Source: Actinokineospora pegani (GTDB lineage Bacteria; Actinomycetota; Actinomycetes; Mycobacteriales; Pseudonocardiaceae). Taken from it: a stretch of 64,000 nt of DNA. Under the pieces are notes generated by a model. The model was given only the letters and a program-made list of their open reading frames with translations. It made no database searches and was not told the origin of the DNA. Below, one piece after another: positions 1-8,800 of this stretch (its first letter is position 1; every line of letters starts with the position of its first letter). Location: positions 124,001 to 188,000 of the forward strand of contig NZ_WHOL01000121.1 of assembly GCF_009745975.1 (NCBI RefSeq), written 5' to 3'. The position numbers and the translations under genes are program-made.

Positions 1-249
1 CCGGTCGAGGTCGACGCCCCGGACGACCCGCACGGCTCGCACCTGGCGGGCCTGGCCCTGTCCCGGGCGTGGTGCTGGAGCGGCGTCGCCGCCGCGCTGC
101 CCCCGGGCCACCGGCACGCCGTGCTGGCCGACGCCGCCCACCTGGCGCACTCGGCGGCGGGCGCGCGGCACGTGTTCGGCCACGGGTACGCCGCCGAGCA
201 CTGGCTGGGCACCTTCGCCGTCTACCTGGCCGTCGGCGCGCTCTGCTGA
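1..249 (+). CDS. DUF2891 family protein, C-terminal fragment
   Basis: The first 82 codons are open from the window edge and end at TGA. The text LAGLALSRAWCWSGVA followed by a tail containing GYAAEHWLGTFAVYL matches the C-terminal end of DUF2891 proteins, which carry a conserved LxGLxLSRAW block and a final HWL(A/G)(S/T)FA segment. The family is a cytosolic helical protein of unknown function; no catalytic role can be assigned. The start codon and most of the protein lie outside the window. Its last 28 bases overlap the end of the convergent downstream gene. Identity to the family is from recall of the motif, not a search. Confidence 0.7.
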   Translation, partial: PVEVDAPDDPHGSHLAGLALSRAWCWSGVAAALPPGHRHAVLADAAHLAHSAAGARHVFGHGYAAEHWLGTFAVYLAVGALC

Positions 250-2333
250 CGCCCCACCCGCTGATCCCCCACCCGCTGCTCCCCCGCGTGGCGCAGCACC
301 CGCCGCAACGGGTTGCGCGCCGCCTTGTGCACGCGCGCGCCGACGTCGACCACGAGCGCGAGGACGGCGGCCCCGGCGACCGGGACGACGACGGCCGAGA
401 CGGGGTCGTCGGGAACGAGCAGCAGGAAGACCGACACCAGGTGCGCCCCCAGCGCGGGCAGCGCCGCCCGGCGCCAGAACAGGACGGCGACGAGCTCGAC
501 GACCCCCGCGAGCGCGAACGGCAGGCCCGGGTCGAGGAACAGGACCTCGGCGATGACGGCGAGCCCGAAGGCGAGGGCCAACGCGCGGTGCGGGAGGGTG
601 CCCGCGAAACCTGGGTCGCGCGACGGGGTGGCCAGGTCGGCCCAGAGCACCTCCCTCGACCGCCGGGGCGGCGGCCTGCGCAGGCCGGGCACGAGCGCGC
701 TGTCGGCGTCGGCGAACAGCACCAGGGCCAAGCCCACGCGGGGGTCGACCCGGCCGAGGTCGGCGGGGGGCGCCGAGGACGCGCACAAGTCGATGACGCG
801 GGCGGCGATCGTGGTCAGCCCCGGCCGGTCCGGGTCGTGGAAGGGCAGCCAGCGCCCGGGGTCGTCCTCGAGCCGGTCAGTGGTGAGGGTGGCGGCGACG
901 AGCGGGTCGGCGAGCAGGGCCGCCAGCCGCCAGGCCACCCCGGTGGCGATCTGGCCGTCCCGCCACAGCAGCGGCACGAGGGCCTGGGCCGCGGCCGGGG
1001 TGCCGATCGCGGCCAGGACATCGACGACCACCCCGGCCCCGGTGTCGCGGTCGAGCCTGGGCGCCAGGGCGGGCACCGCTTGGTCGCCCATGACGGCGAG
1101 CGCGTCGGCGGTGTCGGGGAGCTGGTCGGCGAGCACGCGCACGGCACGGGGCAGACCGGTCGCGGCGAGCGCCTGCCGGGCGACGGGGTTGCCGTCCTGG
1201 GCCGCGGCGATGAGGAACGCGAGCACCACCTGGCCGCGCTGCCGGGGATCGGCGGCCAGCGCGCCCAGCGCGCGGGTGGCGGCCGGGTCCCGCCCGCCCG
1301 CCAGCAGCGCGCGGGCCCGCTCGGTGACCGCGTCGACGACGCCCGCCTCGACCTTGCCCGCCTCGGCCAGGCACTCGGCGGCCAGCACCGGGTCCAGCGC
1401 GGCGATGACCGGCCCGGGCCTGCGGGCCGAGGCGCACCAGGCGATCACCGTGTCGCGGGTGGCGGCCGGGTCGGCGGCGTGCCGGGCCAGCAGCGCGTCG
1501 GGTTCGGCGCGCAGGGCCTCGGCCTCGGTGGTGTCGACGAGGTCGGCGCGCGAGCGGGGGACCTCGTCGGGGGCCAGCCGGGCGTAGGCCCGCAGCAGCG
1601 CCGGTTCCCGCACCAGCCGCAGCGCGGCCGGGTCGGCGACGAGGGCGGCCATCCTGCGCTCGGCGGAGGTGGGGTCGACCGCGTGCAAGTACCGGCGGAC
1701 GCGCTGGTCGTCGAGCGGGCGCACCGGCGCGACCGCGGCGAAGTCCGGGCCGAGGGCGGTGGCCGCCGCCGCGGTGCGGCAGGCGACGACCATCCGGCAG
1801 CCGGGGTGCCGGTCGGCGAACGACCGCACCGCCCGCGCCGCCCGCTGCCGGTCGGCGGGGTCGACGGCGTCGAGGCCGTCGACGAGCACCACCAGCCTGC
1901 CCGCGGCCAGGCCGCGCCGGGCGAACGGGCCCGCGGCGGCGACCTCGTCGGCCAGCGCCCGGCCTGCCGCGGCGACCAGGACCGGGACGGGCAGCCGCCG
2001 CCAGCCCGGGTCGCGCGCCCACGCCGCGGGCAGGGACCGCAGCAGCGCGGACGCCCCCGCGCCCACGACGACCACTCGGTCGTGGTGAGTCAGGTCACCC
2101 GCCGTCGGGACCGGCTCGATCTCGCGCCCGGCGGCGCGCAGCAGGTGCTCGCGGTGCGCCGCCAACGACGGGGCCCGGCGGGCCCGCACCAGGCGCACGG
2201 CCGTGACCAGGGCCGGGAGCCAGCCCCGCACGGCCTCCCAGAGCACGATGACGACGACCGCGGCGAGGGCGGCCGTCCAGGGGGACAAGGCGTCGAGGTC
2301 CATCACGACCCAGTGAATCGCCCACCGGGCCAC
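222..2333 (-). CDS. NACHT/STAND-like membrane protein with HEAT-type repeats
   Basis: A 703-residue protein starting at GTG 2333 (weak GGTGG upstream); an ATG ten codons in (2303) is the alternative. A membrane segment sits near residues 15-30. A P-loop-like strand VVVVGAGASALL follows at about 86-97, then a good Walker B-like LVVLVDGLDAVD near 150 and a sensor-like MVVACRT near 180. This is the layout of STAND/NACHT NTPases, but the Walker A lysine and Ser/Thr are absent (GAGAS in place of GxxGxGK[ST]). The middle is alanine-rich helical repeats resembling HEAT repeats, and the C-terminus has three or four hydrophobic helices (about 580-670). The N-terminal membrane anchor followed by a cytosolic NTPase-like core suggests a sensor or scaffold at the membrane. 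Function unknown; ATP hydrolysis is doubtful. Confidence 0.75.
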   Translation of the reverse strand: MARWAIHWVVMDLDALSPWTAALAAVVVIVLWEAVRGWLPALVTAVRLVRARRAPSLAAHREHLLRAAGREIEPVPTAGDLTHHDRVVVVGAGASALLRSLPAAWARDPGWRRLPVPVLVAAAGRALADEVAAAGPFARRGLAAGRLVVLVDGLDAVDPADRQRAARAVRSFADRHPGCRMVVACRTAAAATALGPDFAAVAPVRPLDDQRVRRYLHAVDPTSAERRMAALVADPAALRLVREPALLRAYARLAPDEVPRSRADLVDTTEAEALRAEPDALLARHAADPAATRDTVIAWCASARRPGPVIAALDPVLAAECLAEAGKVEAGVVDAVTERARALLAGGRDPAATRALGALAADPRQRGQVVLAFLIAAAQDGNPVARQALAATGLPRAVRVLADQLPDTADALAVMGDQAVPALAPRLDRDTGAGVVVDVLAAIGTPAAAQALVPLLWRDGQIATGVAWRLAALLADPLVAATLTTDRLEDDPGRWLPFHDPDRPGLTTIAARVIDLCASSAPPADLGRVDPRVGLALVLFADADSALVPGLRRPPPRRSREVLWADLATPSRDPGFAGTLPHRALALAFGLAVIAEVLFLDPGLPFALAGVVELVAVLFWRRAALPALGAHLVSVFLLLVPDDPVSAVVVPVAGAAVLALVVDVGARVHKAARNPLRRVLRHAGEQRVGDQRVGRQQSAPTAR

Positions 2334-2372
2334 GCCGCCACCGGTCGGTCAGCCCGTCGTGTCGCCGGCGAC

Positions 2373-3215
2373 CTAGACCTCGGCGTGCTCGAGCAGGGCG
2401 CCCACGTCGTGTCCCGTCCTGGCCTTGGCCACGGCCACGACCGGGGCCAGCGCCCGGCACCACGCGCCCAGCCGCCCGGCGTCCAGCGACGGCAGCGCGG
2501 CCGCCAGGGCGTCGAGCCGGGCGGGGACGTCCGGCCCGGCGAGGACGAAGTCGACCGCGTCGAACTCCGGGTCGCCCACGCACGGTCTGGGATCGATGAC
2601 CCGGCGGCGGCCCACGACGTTGGTCGCGTGCAGGTCGCCGTGCAGCAGCACCGGCGCGGGACCGGGGTCGGCCAGTAGTGCGCCGACCCGGGAGCGGGCC
2701 AGCGCCAGGTGCGCGGCGGTGACCGGGCCGGTCGGGGTGAAGCGCGGCAGGAACTCCTCGGTCCACGCCGCCAGGTCGGGCCAGTCGCGCACCGGTCCCG
2801 GGTCGGCAGAGTGCAGGTCGCGCAGCAGCGCGCCGAAGGCGTCGGGCTCGGGCCAGCCCGCGCCGCCCTCGACCAGCTCCAGCAGCAGCGCGCCCTCGTC
2901 GAGGTCGACCGCGTGCACGCCGGGCACCCGGCCGGTGGGGGCGAACACCCGCAGCGCGGTCAACTGCGCCGCGGCGAAGGCCGGGTCCGGCGACACCCTG
3001 AGCACCGCGGGCCCCTCGGCGCGCTCGACCCGCAGCGCCACCCCCGAGCCGCCGCCGGGGAAGGCCCGGCCCAGGGTCAGGCCCCAGGCCGCGGCCAGCC
3101 GGTCGAGCCGGGCGGGCAGCGCCTCCGCCCACGACAGCGCCCCGTCGCCGAACCTGCGCCGCATCCGCTCGGCGACGGTGCCGCCGAGAGCGCCATTGCC
3201 CTGCGGGTCGTCCAC
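2373..3215 (-). CDS. APH(6)/hydroxyurea phosphotransferase-like kinase
   Basis: A 280-residue protein of the aminoglycoside 6-phosphotransferase / hydroxyurea kinase family. The kinase catalytic loop is HGDLHATNVV, followed by the metal-binding IDPRPCVGDPEFDAVDF. Family members transfer phosphate from ATP to streptomycin-like aminoglycosides or to hydroxyurea, but many chromosomal actinobacterial copies have no known substrate. I place the start at GTG 3215 because an excellent AAAGGGGG sits six bases upstream; an in-frame upstream ATG (3251) would add 12 residues with no ribosome site. The gene lies in a minus-strand run between the STAND protein and an amidase, so it may share a transcript with them. 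Confidence 0.8.
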   Translation of the reverse strand: MDDPQGNGALGGTVAERMRRRFGDGALSWAEALPARLDRLAAAWGLTLGRAFPGGGSGVALRVERAEGPAVLRVSPDPAFAAAQLTALRVFAPTGRVPGVHAVDLDEGALLLELVEGGAGWPEPDAFGALLRDLHSADPGPVRDWPDLAAWTEEFLPRFTPTGPVTAAHLALARSRVGALLADPGPAPVLLHGDLHATNVVGRRRVIDPRPCVGDPEFDAVDFVLAGPDVPARLDALAAALPSLDAGRLGAWCRALAPVVAVAKARTGHDVGALLEHAEV

Positions 3216-3258
3216 AGCGAACCCCCTTTCAGCGGCGACAGTCCACCACAAGGGCAGC

Positions 3259-4635
3259 TCACGCGCCCCCTGATCCGGCGAGGGGCGGACGATCCATCGC
3301 CCACGGGTGGGCCCGTTCGTACTGCGCGGCGAGCGAGAGCAGCAGCGCCTCGCTGTGCTGCGCGCCGATCAGCTGCACCGCCGTGGGCAGTCCCTCCGGC
3401 GCGCGGCCCACGGGGACGGTGGCGACCGGCATGCCCAGCACGTTCCACGTCGGGAAGTACGGCATGAGCGGGAGGATGCCCAGGAAGGTGGTGATCATGC
3501 CGCGGCCGTGCAGCGTGCCCACCGGCAGCGGGGTGCGGGTCCAGGTGGGCTGCAGGATGACGTCGTAGCGGTCCAGGAACGGCGCCAGCCGGGCGTGCAG
3601 GCCCGCCTCGGCCCGGCGGGCCCAGCCGAGCACGGCGGCGGGGACGCGGCGGCCGACGGCGGCGATGCGCCGGGTGCGCGGTTCGAGCCACTCGGGGTGC
3701 GGCAGCGTGTCGACGTCCTCGGCGACGCCCGCGAAGTAGCGGGTGATGAACTGCGGGGTCGGGCGCGGGCCCAGGCCGGGGTCGTCCTCGGTGACGGTGT
3801 GGCCGAGCGCGCGCAGGCGGTCGGCGGCGGTGGTGACCGCGGCCCGCCACGCCGGGTCCATCGGCGGCCTGCCCATCGGGCACTTCCACACCAGGGCGAC
3901 GCGCAGCGGCCCCGGGTCGGTGTCGACGGCGGCCCGGTAGGTGTCGGCGCCGGTCATGGCGTCGAGCAGCAGGGCGGAGTCGGCGACGGCGCGGCTGAGC
4001 GGGCCGGGGACGCCGAGGCCCGCCCAGCCCGGCGCCTGTCCGGGTATCAGGTCCCGGGTGGTCTTGAGGCCGAAGATGCCGGTGGCCGCGGCGGGCATCC
4101 GGATCGACCCGCCGCCGTCGGAGCCGGTGGCGGCGCCGACGATCCCGGCTGCCACCGCGGCGGCCGAGCCGCCGGAGGACCCGGCCGGGGTGCGGGAGAG
4201 GTTCCACGGGTTGCGGGTCGCGCCGTAGGTGAGGCTCTCGGTGAACGGCCACAGGCACCGCTCGGGCGTCAGGGTGTGGCCCACGATCACCGCCCCGGCG
4301 GCCCGCAGCCCGGCGACGAGGGGGTTGTCCGCCTCGGCGGGCGGGAACTGCGGCCTGCCGCCCTTGGCCGTCAGGTCGCCCTCGACGTCGGTGTCGTCCT
4401 TGACCGCGATGGGCACGCCCAGCAGCGGCAGCCGCTCCCCCGCGTCCAGCCTGCGCTGGGCCTGCTCGGCCGCCGCCCGCGCGGAGTCGGTGTAGAGCAC
4501 GCGGAAGGCGTTGAGGCCGCCCGAGAGCGCCGCCGCCCTGGCGAGCACGGCCTCGAGCAGCTCGGGTGCGGTGACGGCGCCGGACCGCAGCGCCTGGGCT
4601 TGGGCGTCGGCGCCCGCCCACAGCAGATCGTCCAT
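3259..4635 (-). CDS. Amidase signature family enzyme
   Basis: A 458-residue amidase. The Ser-cisSer-Lys triad region is visible: [10 protein letters not shown] holds the lysine, and [13 protein letters not shown], continuing into [11 protein letters not shown], holds the two serines and the Gly/Ser-rich amidase signature. It would hydrolyse a carboxamide to acid and ammonia in the cytosol; the natural amide is not predictable. Length is normal. Start: ATG 4635 lies six bases after TATGTT, which reads as a -10 box and suggests a leaderless mRNA; the alternative is an in-frame GTG at 4653. No ribosome site precedes either. Confidence 0.85.
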   Translation of the reverse strand: MDDLLWAGADAQAQALRSGAVTAPELLEAVLARAAALSGGLNAFRVLYTDSARAAAEQAQRRLDAGERLPLLGVPIAVKDDTDVEGDLTAKGGRPQFPPAEADNPLVAGLRAAGAVIVGHTLTPERCLWPFTESLTYGATRNPWNLSRTPAGSSGGSAAAVAAGIVGAATGSDGGGSIRMPAAATGIFGLKTTRDLIPGQAPGWAGLGVPGPLSRAVADSALLLDAMTGADTYRAAVDTDPGPLRVALVWKCPMGRPPMDPAWRAAVTTAADRLRALGHTVTEDDPGLGPRPTPQFITRYFAGVAEDVDTLPHPEWLEPRTRRIAAVGRRVPAAVLGWARRAEAGLHARLAPFLDRYDVILQPTWTRTPLPVGTLHGRGMITTFLGILPLMPYFPTWNVLGMPVATVPVGRAPEGLPTAVQLIGAQHSEALLLSLAAQYERAHPWAMDRPPLAGSGGA

Positions 4636-4685
4636 GGCGTGAACATAGTTCACCTCGGGCTCGGTCCTCGACCGTCACACGGCCC

Positions 4686-5711
4686 TCACCCGAAGAAGAC
4701 CTCCGCCTCGGCGTAGCGCTCGGCCGGGACCGTCTTGAGCCTGGCGGTGGCCTCGGCGAGCCGGACCCGGACGATGTCGGTGCCGCGCAGCGCCACCATC
4801 ACCCCGAAGTCGCCGTCGGCCACCGCGTCCACCGCGTGCAGGCCGAAGCGGGTGGCCAGGACCCGGTCGTAGGCGGTGGGCACGCCGCCACGCTGGGTGT
4901 GGCCGAGGACGACCGCGCGCGACTCGTTGCCGGTCCTGGCGGCGATCTCGTCGGCCAGCCAGGTGCCGACGCCGCCGAGGCGGACGTGGCCGAAGGCGTC
5001 CTTCTCCCCGGTCTGCAGCACCGCCTCGCCGCCCTCGGGCAGCGCGCCCTCGGCGACGACGATGATCGGCGCGTACTCGCGCTCGAACCGGCTGGCGACC
5101 CACTCGATGACCTTGTCGACGCTGAACGCCCGCTCCGGGACGAGGATGACGCTGGCGCCGCCCGCGAGGCCCGAGTGCAGCGCGATCCAGCCCGCGTGCC
5201 TGCCCATCACCTCCACCACCAGCGCCCGGCGGTGCGACTCGGCCGTGGTGTGCAGCCGGTCGATGGCCTCGGTGGCGATGTGCACGGCGGTGTCGAAGCC
5301 GAACGTGTAGTCGGTGGCGTCGAGGTCGTTGTCGATCGTCTTGGGCACCCCGACGACGCCGATCCCGTCGTCGGTGAGCCGCTTGGCCACGCCCAGGGTG
5401 TCCTCGCCGCCGATCGCGATGAGCGCGTCCACGCCCTGCTCGGCCAGGACCGCGCGGATGCGGTCCACACCGCCCTCCACCGCGTAGGGGTTGGTGCGCG
5501 AGGACCCGAGGATCGTGCCGCCCCTGGTGAGGATGTCCTCCACGTCGTCGAGGCCCAGGGGCCTGCTGCGCCCCTCGACCGGGCCCTGCCAGCCGTTGCG
5601 GAAACCCACCACCTCCCAGCCGTTGACCTCGACGCCCTTGCGGACGACGGCCCGGATGACCGCGTTGAGACCGGGGCAGTCCCCGCCCCCGGTGAGTACT
5701 CCGACGCGCAT
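4686..5711 (-). CDS. pfk: 6-phosphofructokinase, PPi-type signature
   Basis: A 341-residue phosphofructokinase that phosphorylates fructose 6-phosphate in glycolysis. The N-terminus MRVGVLTGGGDCPGLNAV is the standard family start, at ATG 5711 with AAGGTGG upstream. At the phosphoryl-donor site it reads GGEDT and PKTIDND. These correspond to Asp and Lys at the E. coli positions Gly104 and Gly124, the combination associated with pyrophosphate-dependent enzymes such as that of Amycolatopsis methanolica (340 residues). ATP-dependent Streptomyces enzymes keep Gly at 104. Other conserved parts include MGRHAGWIA. Donor use is therefore inferred to be PPi, making the step reversible. The gene ends a minus-strand run and shares a 361-base upstream region with the divergent secreted protein gene. 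Confidence 0.9.
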   Translation of the reverse strand: MRVGVLTGGGDCPGLNAVIRAVVRKGVEVNGWEVVGFRNGWQGPVEGRSRPLGLDDVEDILTRGGTILGSSRTNPYAVEGGVDRIRAVLAEQGVDALIAIGGEDTLGVAKRLTDDGIGVVGVPKTIDNDLDATDYTFGFDTAVHIATEAIDRLHTTAESHRRALVVEVMGRHAGWIALHSGLAGGASVILVPERAFSVDKVIEWVASRFEREYAPIIVVAEGALPEGGEAVLQTGEKDAFGHVRLGGVGTWLADEIAARTGNESRAVVLGHTQRGGVPTAYDRVLATRFGLHAVDAVADGDFGVMVALRGTDIVRVRLAEATARLKTVPAERYAEAEVFFG

Positions 5712-5903
5712 GCAAGCCCACCTTCCACCTCCGGGGCAGTGATCGGCGTCACTGCCTCCGTGCCCCACCCTGCCAGGGACTGAATCGGTGTAGCAACCGC
5801 TGACCGGACCACCCGATTGGCGCACGCGCTGCTCACGGCGTCATAGAACCATCCATCAAATATATGGGGACTGGAGCGAAAAATCGAATGCACTAATCGT
5901 CCG

Positions 5904-5936
5904 GTACATCCCAGTACTCCCGGTACAAGCGTGTAC
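5904..5936. promoter_or_regulatory. Four GTAC palindromes at helical spacing
   Basis: GTAC occurs at 5904, 5914, 5923 and 5933, about one DNA turn apart, in the noticeably AT-richer 361-base divergent region between the phosphofructokinase and the secreted histidine-rich protein. Same-face phasing of a short palindrome is what a multimeric or cooperative regulator site looks like. The rest of 5712-6072 holds no gene that I can support. Confidence 0.35.
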
Positions 5937-6030
5937 CCCATAACAAGCTCGCACCCGGGGTTTGTAAGGTCAGCGCAGACGTTTCGCCAGTTCTGCGGCC
6001 GGTCTTGTGGGATGAGAGGGCACTCTGTAA

Positions 6031-6062
6031 TTTCCCGGAAAGTAAGGGTTTTTCCGGGGAAA
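6031..6062 (+). promoter_or_regulatory. Hairpin overlapping the ribosome-binding region
   Basis: TTTCCCGGAAA (6031-6041) can pair with TTTTTCCGGGGAAA (6049-6062) with one bulge and a short loop. The 3' arm runs into the AAAGGAG (6060-6066) that serves the GTG start at 6073. If formed in RNA it would partly mask the ribosome site, so it may tune translation of the secreted protein. Alternatively it is a DNA palindrome for a repressor. Confidence 0.4.
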
Positions 6063-6072
6063 GGAGACTCTG

Positions 6073-7197
6073 GTGCGCCAGAGAAAATTCGGACGGCGAA
6101 AGGGCGTGCTCGCGGTCCTGGCCGCTGTCGCGGTCGGCGCGTCGCTCATCGTCGCCTCGGGTAGCGCGGGCGCGGGCCAGAGCGCCCAGCCCGCGGCGCC
6201 CAAGGCAGCCTCCTCGCTGGCGTCCAACGGACAGCCGGTCGCCAAGGAGATCAACACCACCGGGGTCCCCGCGGGCTCGGTGAAGAACGCGGACGGCTCG
6301 ACCACCACCAAGGTCAAGCTCGGTCCGTTCAAGCTGGCCCCGATGCCCGACGACGGCGACGACCACGAGCACCCCTCGTCCGGCGGCGTCGGCGCGCAGC
6401 ACGGCCCGGACATGCCGGGCGGGCACCACGGCGCGATGACCCGCACGGTCGCGCTCATGCTGCCCCCGTGCACCAACTGCTACATCACCGGCATCAGGCC
6501 CGACCTGACGTTCCCTGACGGCTCGAACGCGAACTACGACGGCGGCGTCATGCTGCACCACGCGGTGTTCTTCGACCGCTCGAAGTCGGACATCACCTGC
6601 CCCGGCGGCTGGCCGGGCATGGCGGGCCAGCGCTTCTACGCCTCGGGCAACGAGCGCACCGGCGGGACGCTGCCGGAGGGCTACGGCCTGAAGTTCGGCT
6701 ACATCCCGCTGACCTGGATGATGATCGAGCTCATGTCGATGAGCCACGAGGAGAAGGAGGTCGCCGTCACCGTCGACCTCAAGTGGCTGCCGGGCAACAC
6801 CCCCAACATGAAGCCGGTCACCCCGCTGTGGCTCGACGCGGACAACTGCGGGCTGTCCGAGCACTACGTGCCCGAGGGCGAGTCGATGACGCAGTGGAAG
6901 TGGAAGTCCACCGTCTCCGGCAACTTCGTGGGCGCGGGCGGTCACCAGCACGACGGTGGCGACAACATCAAGCTGGTCAACGACACCACCGGGCAGGAGA
7001 TCTGCACCTCGACGGCGGGCTACGACACCAAACCCGACTTCCAGGGGCACATCGAGTCGATGAGCACGTGCCTGTCGCCCAGCCTCGGCCGGGTGGAGAA
7101 GGGCGAGACGCTGCGGCTCGACAGCCTGTACCACACGCACATGGCCGACGACCACGCCATGTCGATCATGGTCGCGTTCATCGACGAGAAGGGCTGA
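6073..7197 (+). CDS. Secreted histidine-rich protein, copper type II monooxygenase-like fold possible
   Basis: A 374-residue exported protein starting at GTG 6073 with AAAGGAG seven bases upstream. RRKG then a hydrophobic stretch (residues 11-30) ending near ASGSAGAG is a signal peptide. A His/Asp-rich linker follows (residues 92-120). The body has ligand-like histidines in the order HH (162-163), HQH (291-293), and HTHM plus H361/M363. That order resembles the HH...HxH...M copper ligands of peptidylglycine monooxygenase-type two-domain proteins. Six cysteines are present, including PPCTNC. I infer a secreted copper-binding protein; enzymatic activity is not established. A strong hairpin terminator follows, and a PepSY membrane protein gene comes next on the same strand. 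Confidence 0.75.
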   Translation: MRQRKFGRRKGVLAVLAAVAVGASLIVASGSAGAGQSAQPAAPKAASSLASNGQPVAKEINTTGVPAGSVKNADGSTTTKVKLGPFKLAPMPDDGDDHEHPSSGGVGAQHGPDMPGGHHGAMTRTVALMLPPCTNCYITGIRPDLTFPDGSNANYDGGVMLHHAVFFDRSKSDITCPGGWPGMAGQRFYASGNERTGGTLPEGYGLKFGYIPLTWMMIELMSMSHEEKEVAVTVDLKWLPGNTPNMKPVTPLWLDADNCGLSEHYVPEGESMTQWKWKSTVSGNFVGAGGHQHDGGDNIKLVNDTTGQEICTSTAGYDTKPDFQGHIESMSTCLSPSLGRVEKGETLRLDSLYHTHMADDHAMSIMVAFIDEKG

Positions 7198-7253
7198 GCC
7201 AGCCCCCTCCCCGGTGACGGGCCGTCGGTGACGGCCTGACCCGAAGCACCACC

Positions 7254-7296
7254 ACGGCCCGGCGGCCCGGTCCACCAGACCTCGCCGCCGGGCCGT
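7254..7296 (+). terminator. Hairpin terminator after the secreted protein gene
   Basis: A perfect 12-bp stem ACGGCCCGGCGG / CCGCCGGGCCGT with a 19-base loop starts 57 bases after the stop codon. It lacks a U-tract, as is usual in high-GC actinobacteria. It separates the secreted protein from the PepSY gene, which has its own ribosome site. Confidence 0.65.
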
Positions 7297-7354
7297 CCCT
7301 TCGGCTTTGGGCCCCTCGTTGGCCTGCCGCTCCCCGACGAGAAAGGTCCGGGCG

Positions 7355-8785
7355 ATGACCCGTGCCCGCTCCACGCGGACCGCCGTCCTGCTCCTGGCCA
7401 GGCGGGTCCACTACCTGGCCGGTCTGGCCATCGCCCCGTTCCTGCTCCTGCTGGCGCTCACCGGCCTGTGCTACGCCTGCGCCCCGCAGCTCGGCGACGT
7501 GCTCCACGCCGACCAGCTCTTCGCCGCCGACACCGCCGAGCCGCCGTACCCGGTCGGCGAGCAGGTCCGCGCCGCGCTGGCCGCCCACCCCACCGACTCC
7601 GTGCGCCAGGTGACGGCCTACGCCGACCCCGAGCGCACCACCCAGGTCCTCCTCGCCGACCGCGACCTGCCCGCCGGGCAGAGCCTCGCGGTGCACGTCG
7701 ACCCGTACACCGCCGTCGTCACCGGCGACTACCCCACCGTGGACGGCCGCGCGCCCGTGCAGACCTGGCTCGGCCAGATGCACACCAACCTGCACCTGGG
7801 CCAGGCGGGCAGGCTCTACGCCGAGTTCGCCGTGAGCTGGCTGCCCGCGGTGATGCTCTTCGGCGTCCTGCTCTGGGCGCTGGGCCCCAAGAAGCGCAAG
7901 CAGCGCCTCAAGTCCACCAACCGCAAGATCCGCGTCCGGGCCTGGCACGGCCTGGTCGGGCTCATCGTGGTGGCGGGCCTGTTGGCCATCAACTTCTCCG
8001 GCCTCACCCGGTCGGTGGTCGCGGGCGAGCGCGTGCAGTCCGCGCTCGGCACCCGCCCCGGCGCCATCGAGCAGGTGGACGTCGTGCCCGGGCCCACCGG
8101 CCCCATCGGCTACGACCAGGTCCTGGCCACCGCCAGGGACAACGGCCTCACCGGCGACCTCACCGTGTCCCCGCCCAAGGCCTACGACCAGCCGTTCAAG
8201 GTCTCCGAGACCTCCGTCGGCCTGCCCATGCGCAAGGGCGTCGTCCTGATCGACCAGTACCGGGGCACCGTGGTCGGCGAGCAGAGCTTCGCGGACTACT
8301 CGCCGCTGGGCAAGCTGCGCCTGCTGGCGATGGCCGCCCACCACGGCACGCTGTTCGGCGTCGTCAACCAGGTCCTGCTGGTCGTGCTGGCGGTGGCGAT
8401 CATCGCGGTGCTGGTCATGGGCTACCGGATGTGGCAGCAGCGCAAGCCCGCCCCCACCCCGCCGCGGGCGCTGTCGAAGCTGCCCGGGAAGGTGCTGGTG
8501 CCGCTGGTGTTGATCTGCGCCGCGCTGGGGTGGCTGATGCCGGTGTTCGGGGTGACGCTGGTGGTGTTCCTGCTGTGGGACACCGCCGCCCAGGCCGCCG
8601 CGCGGGCCAAGGCGGGCAGACCGCCGCGGCGGCGGCCCAGCCACGCGATGCCGCGCCGGGTCAGCGGCCTGGGCGCCCCGGTGATCGCGTCGGGCCAGGG
8701 TCGGCGGCGGCGGTCGTCGGGGACGCCGGTCACGCCGCACCCGCGACGGCCCGCGCGCGATCCCCGGATCCGGACCCCGGTCTGA
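7355..8785 (+). CDS. PepSY-associated membrane protein (PiuB-like)
   Basis: A 476-residue integral membrane protein of the PepSY-TM family. Helix 1 (residues about 17-45, ending in LTGLCYACAP) is followed by an extracytoplasmic PepSY-like segment. Further helices lie near 165-185, 205-225, 345-375 and 390-420, and the C-terminal tail is Arg/Pro-rich and basic. Conserved histidines HTNLHLG and AAHHGTLFG sit at membrane edges, as in family members linked to iron or flavin-dependent metal reduction at the cell surface. Start ATG 7355 has GAAAGG eight bases upstream. Its position beside a secreted metal-ligand-rich protein suggests a joint role in copper or iron handling; that is inference. Confidence 0.8.
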   Translation: MTRARSTRTAVLLLARRVHYLAGLAIAPFLLLLALTGLCYACAPQLGDVLHADQLFAADTAEPPYPVGEQVRAALAAHPTDSVRQVTAYADPERTTQVLLADRDLPAGQSLAVHVDPYTAVVTGDYPTVDGRAPVQTWLGQMHTNLHLGQAGRLYAEFAVSWLPAVMLFGVLLWALGPKKRKQRLKSTNRKIRVRAWHGLVGLIVVAGLLAINFSGLTRSVVAGERVQSALGTRPGAIEQVDVVPGPTGPIGYDQVLATARDNGLTGDLTVSPPKAYDQPFKVSETSVGLPMRKGVVLIDQYRGTVVGEQSFADYSPLGKLRLLAMAAHHGTLFGVVNQVLLVVLAVAIIAVLVMGYRMWQQRKPAPTPPRALSKLPGKVLVPLVLICAALGWLMPVFGVTLVVFLLWDTAAQAAARAKAGRPPRRRPSHAMPRRVSGLGAPVIASGQGRRRRSSGTPVTPHPRRPARDPRIRTPV

Positions 8786-8800
8786 GGAACGGGCAGGCGC

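Noticed and set aside
69-2678. An 869-residue + strand ORF over the NACHT-like gene
   Set aside because: Arg/Gly/Pro/Val-rich text typical of antisense frames in GC-rich DNA; the minus-strand frame has domain motifs and a membrane pattern.
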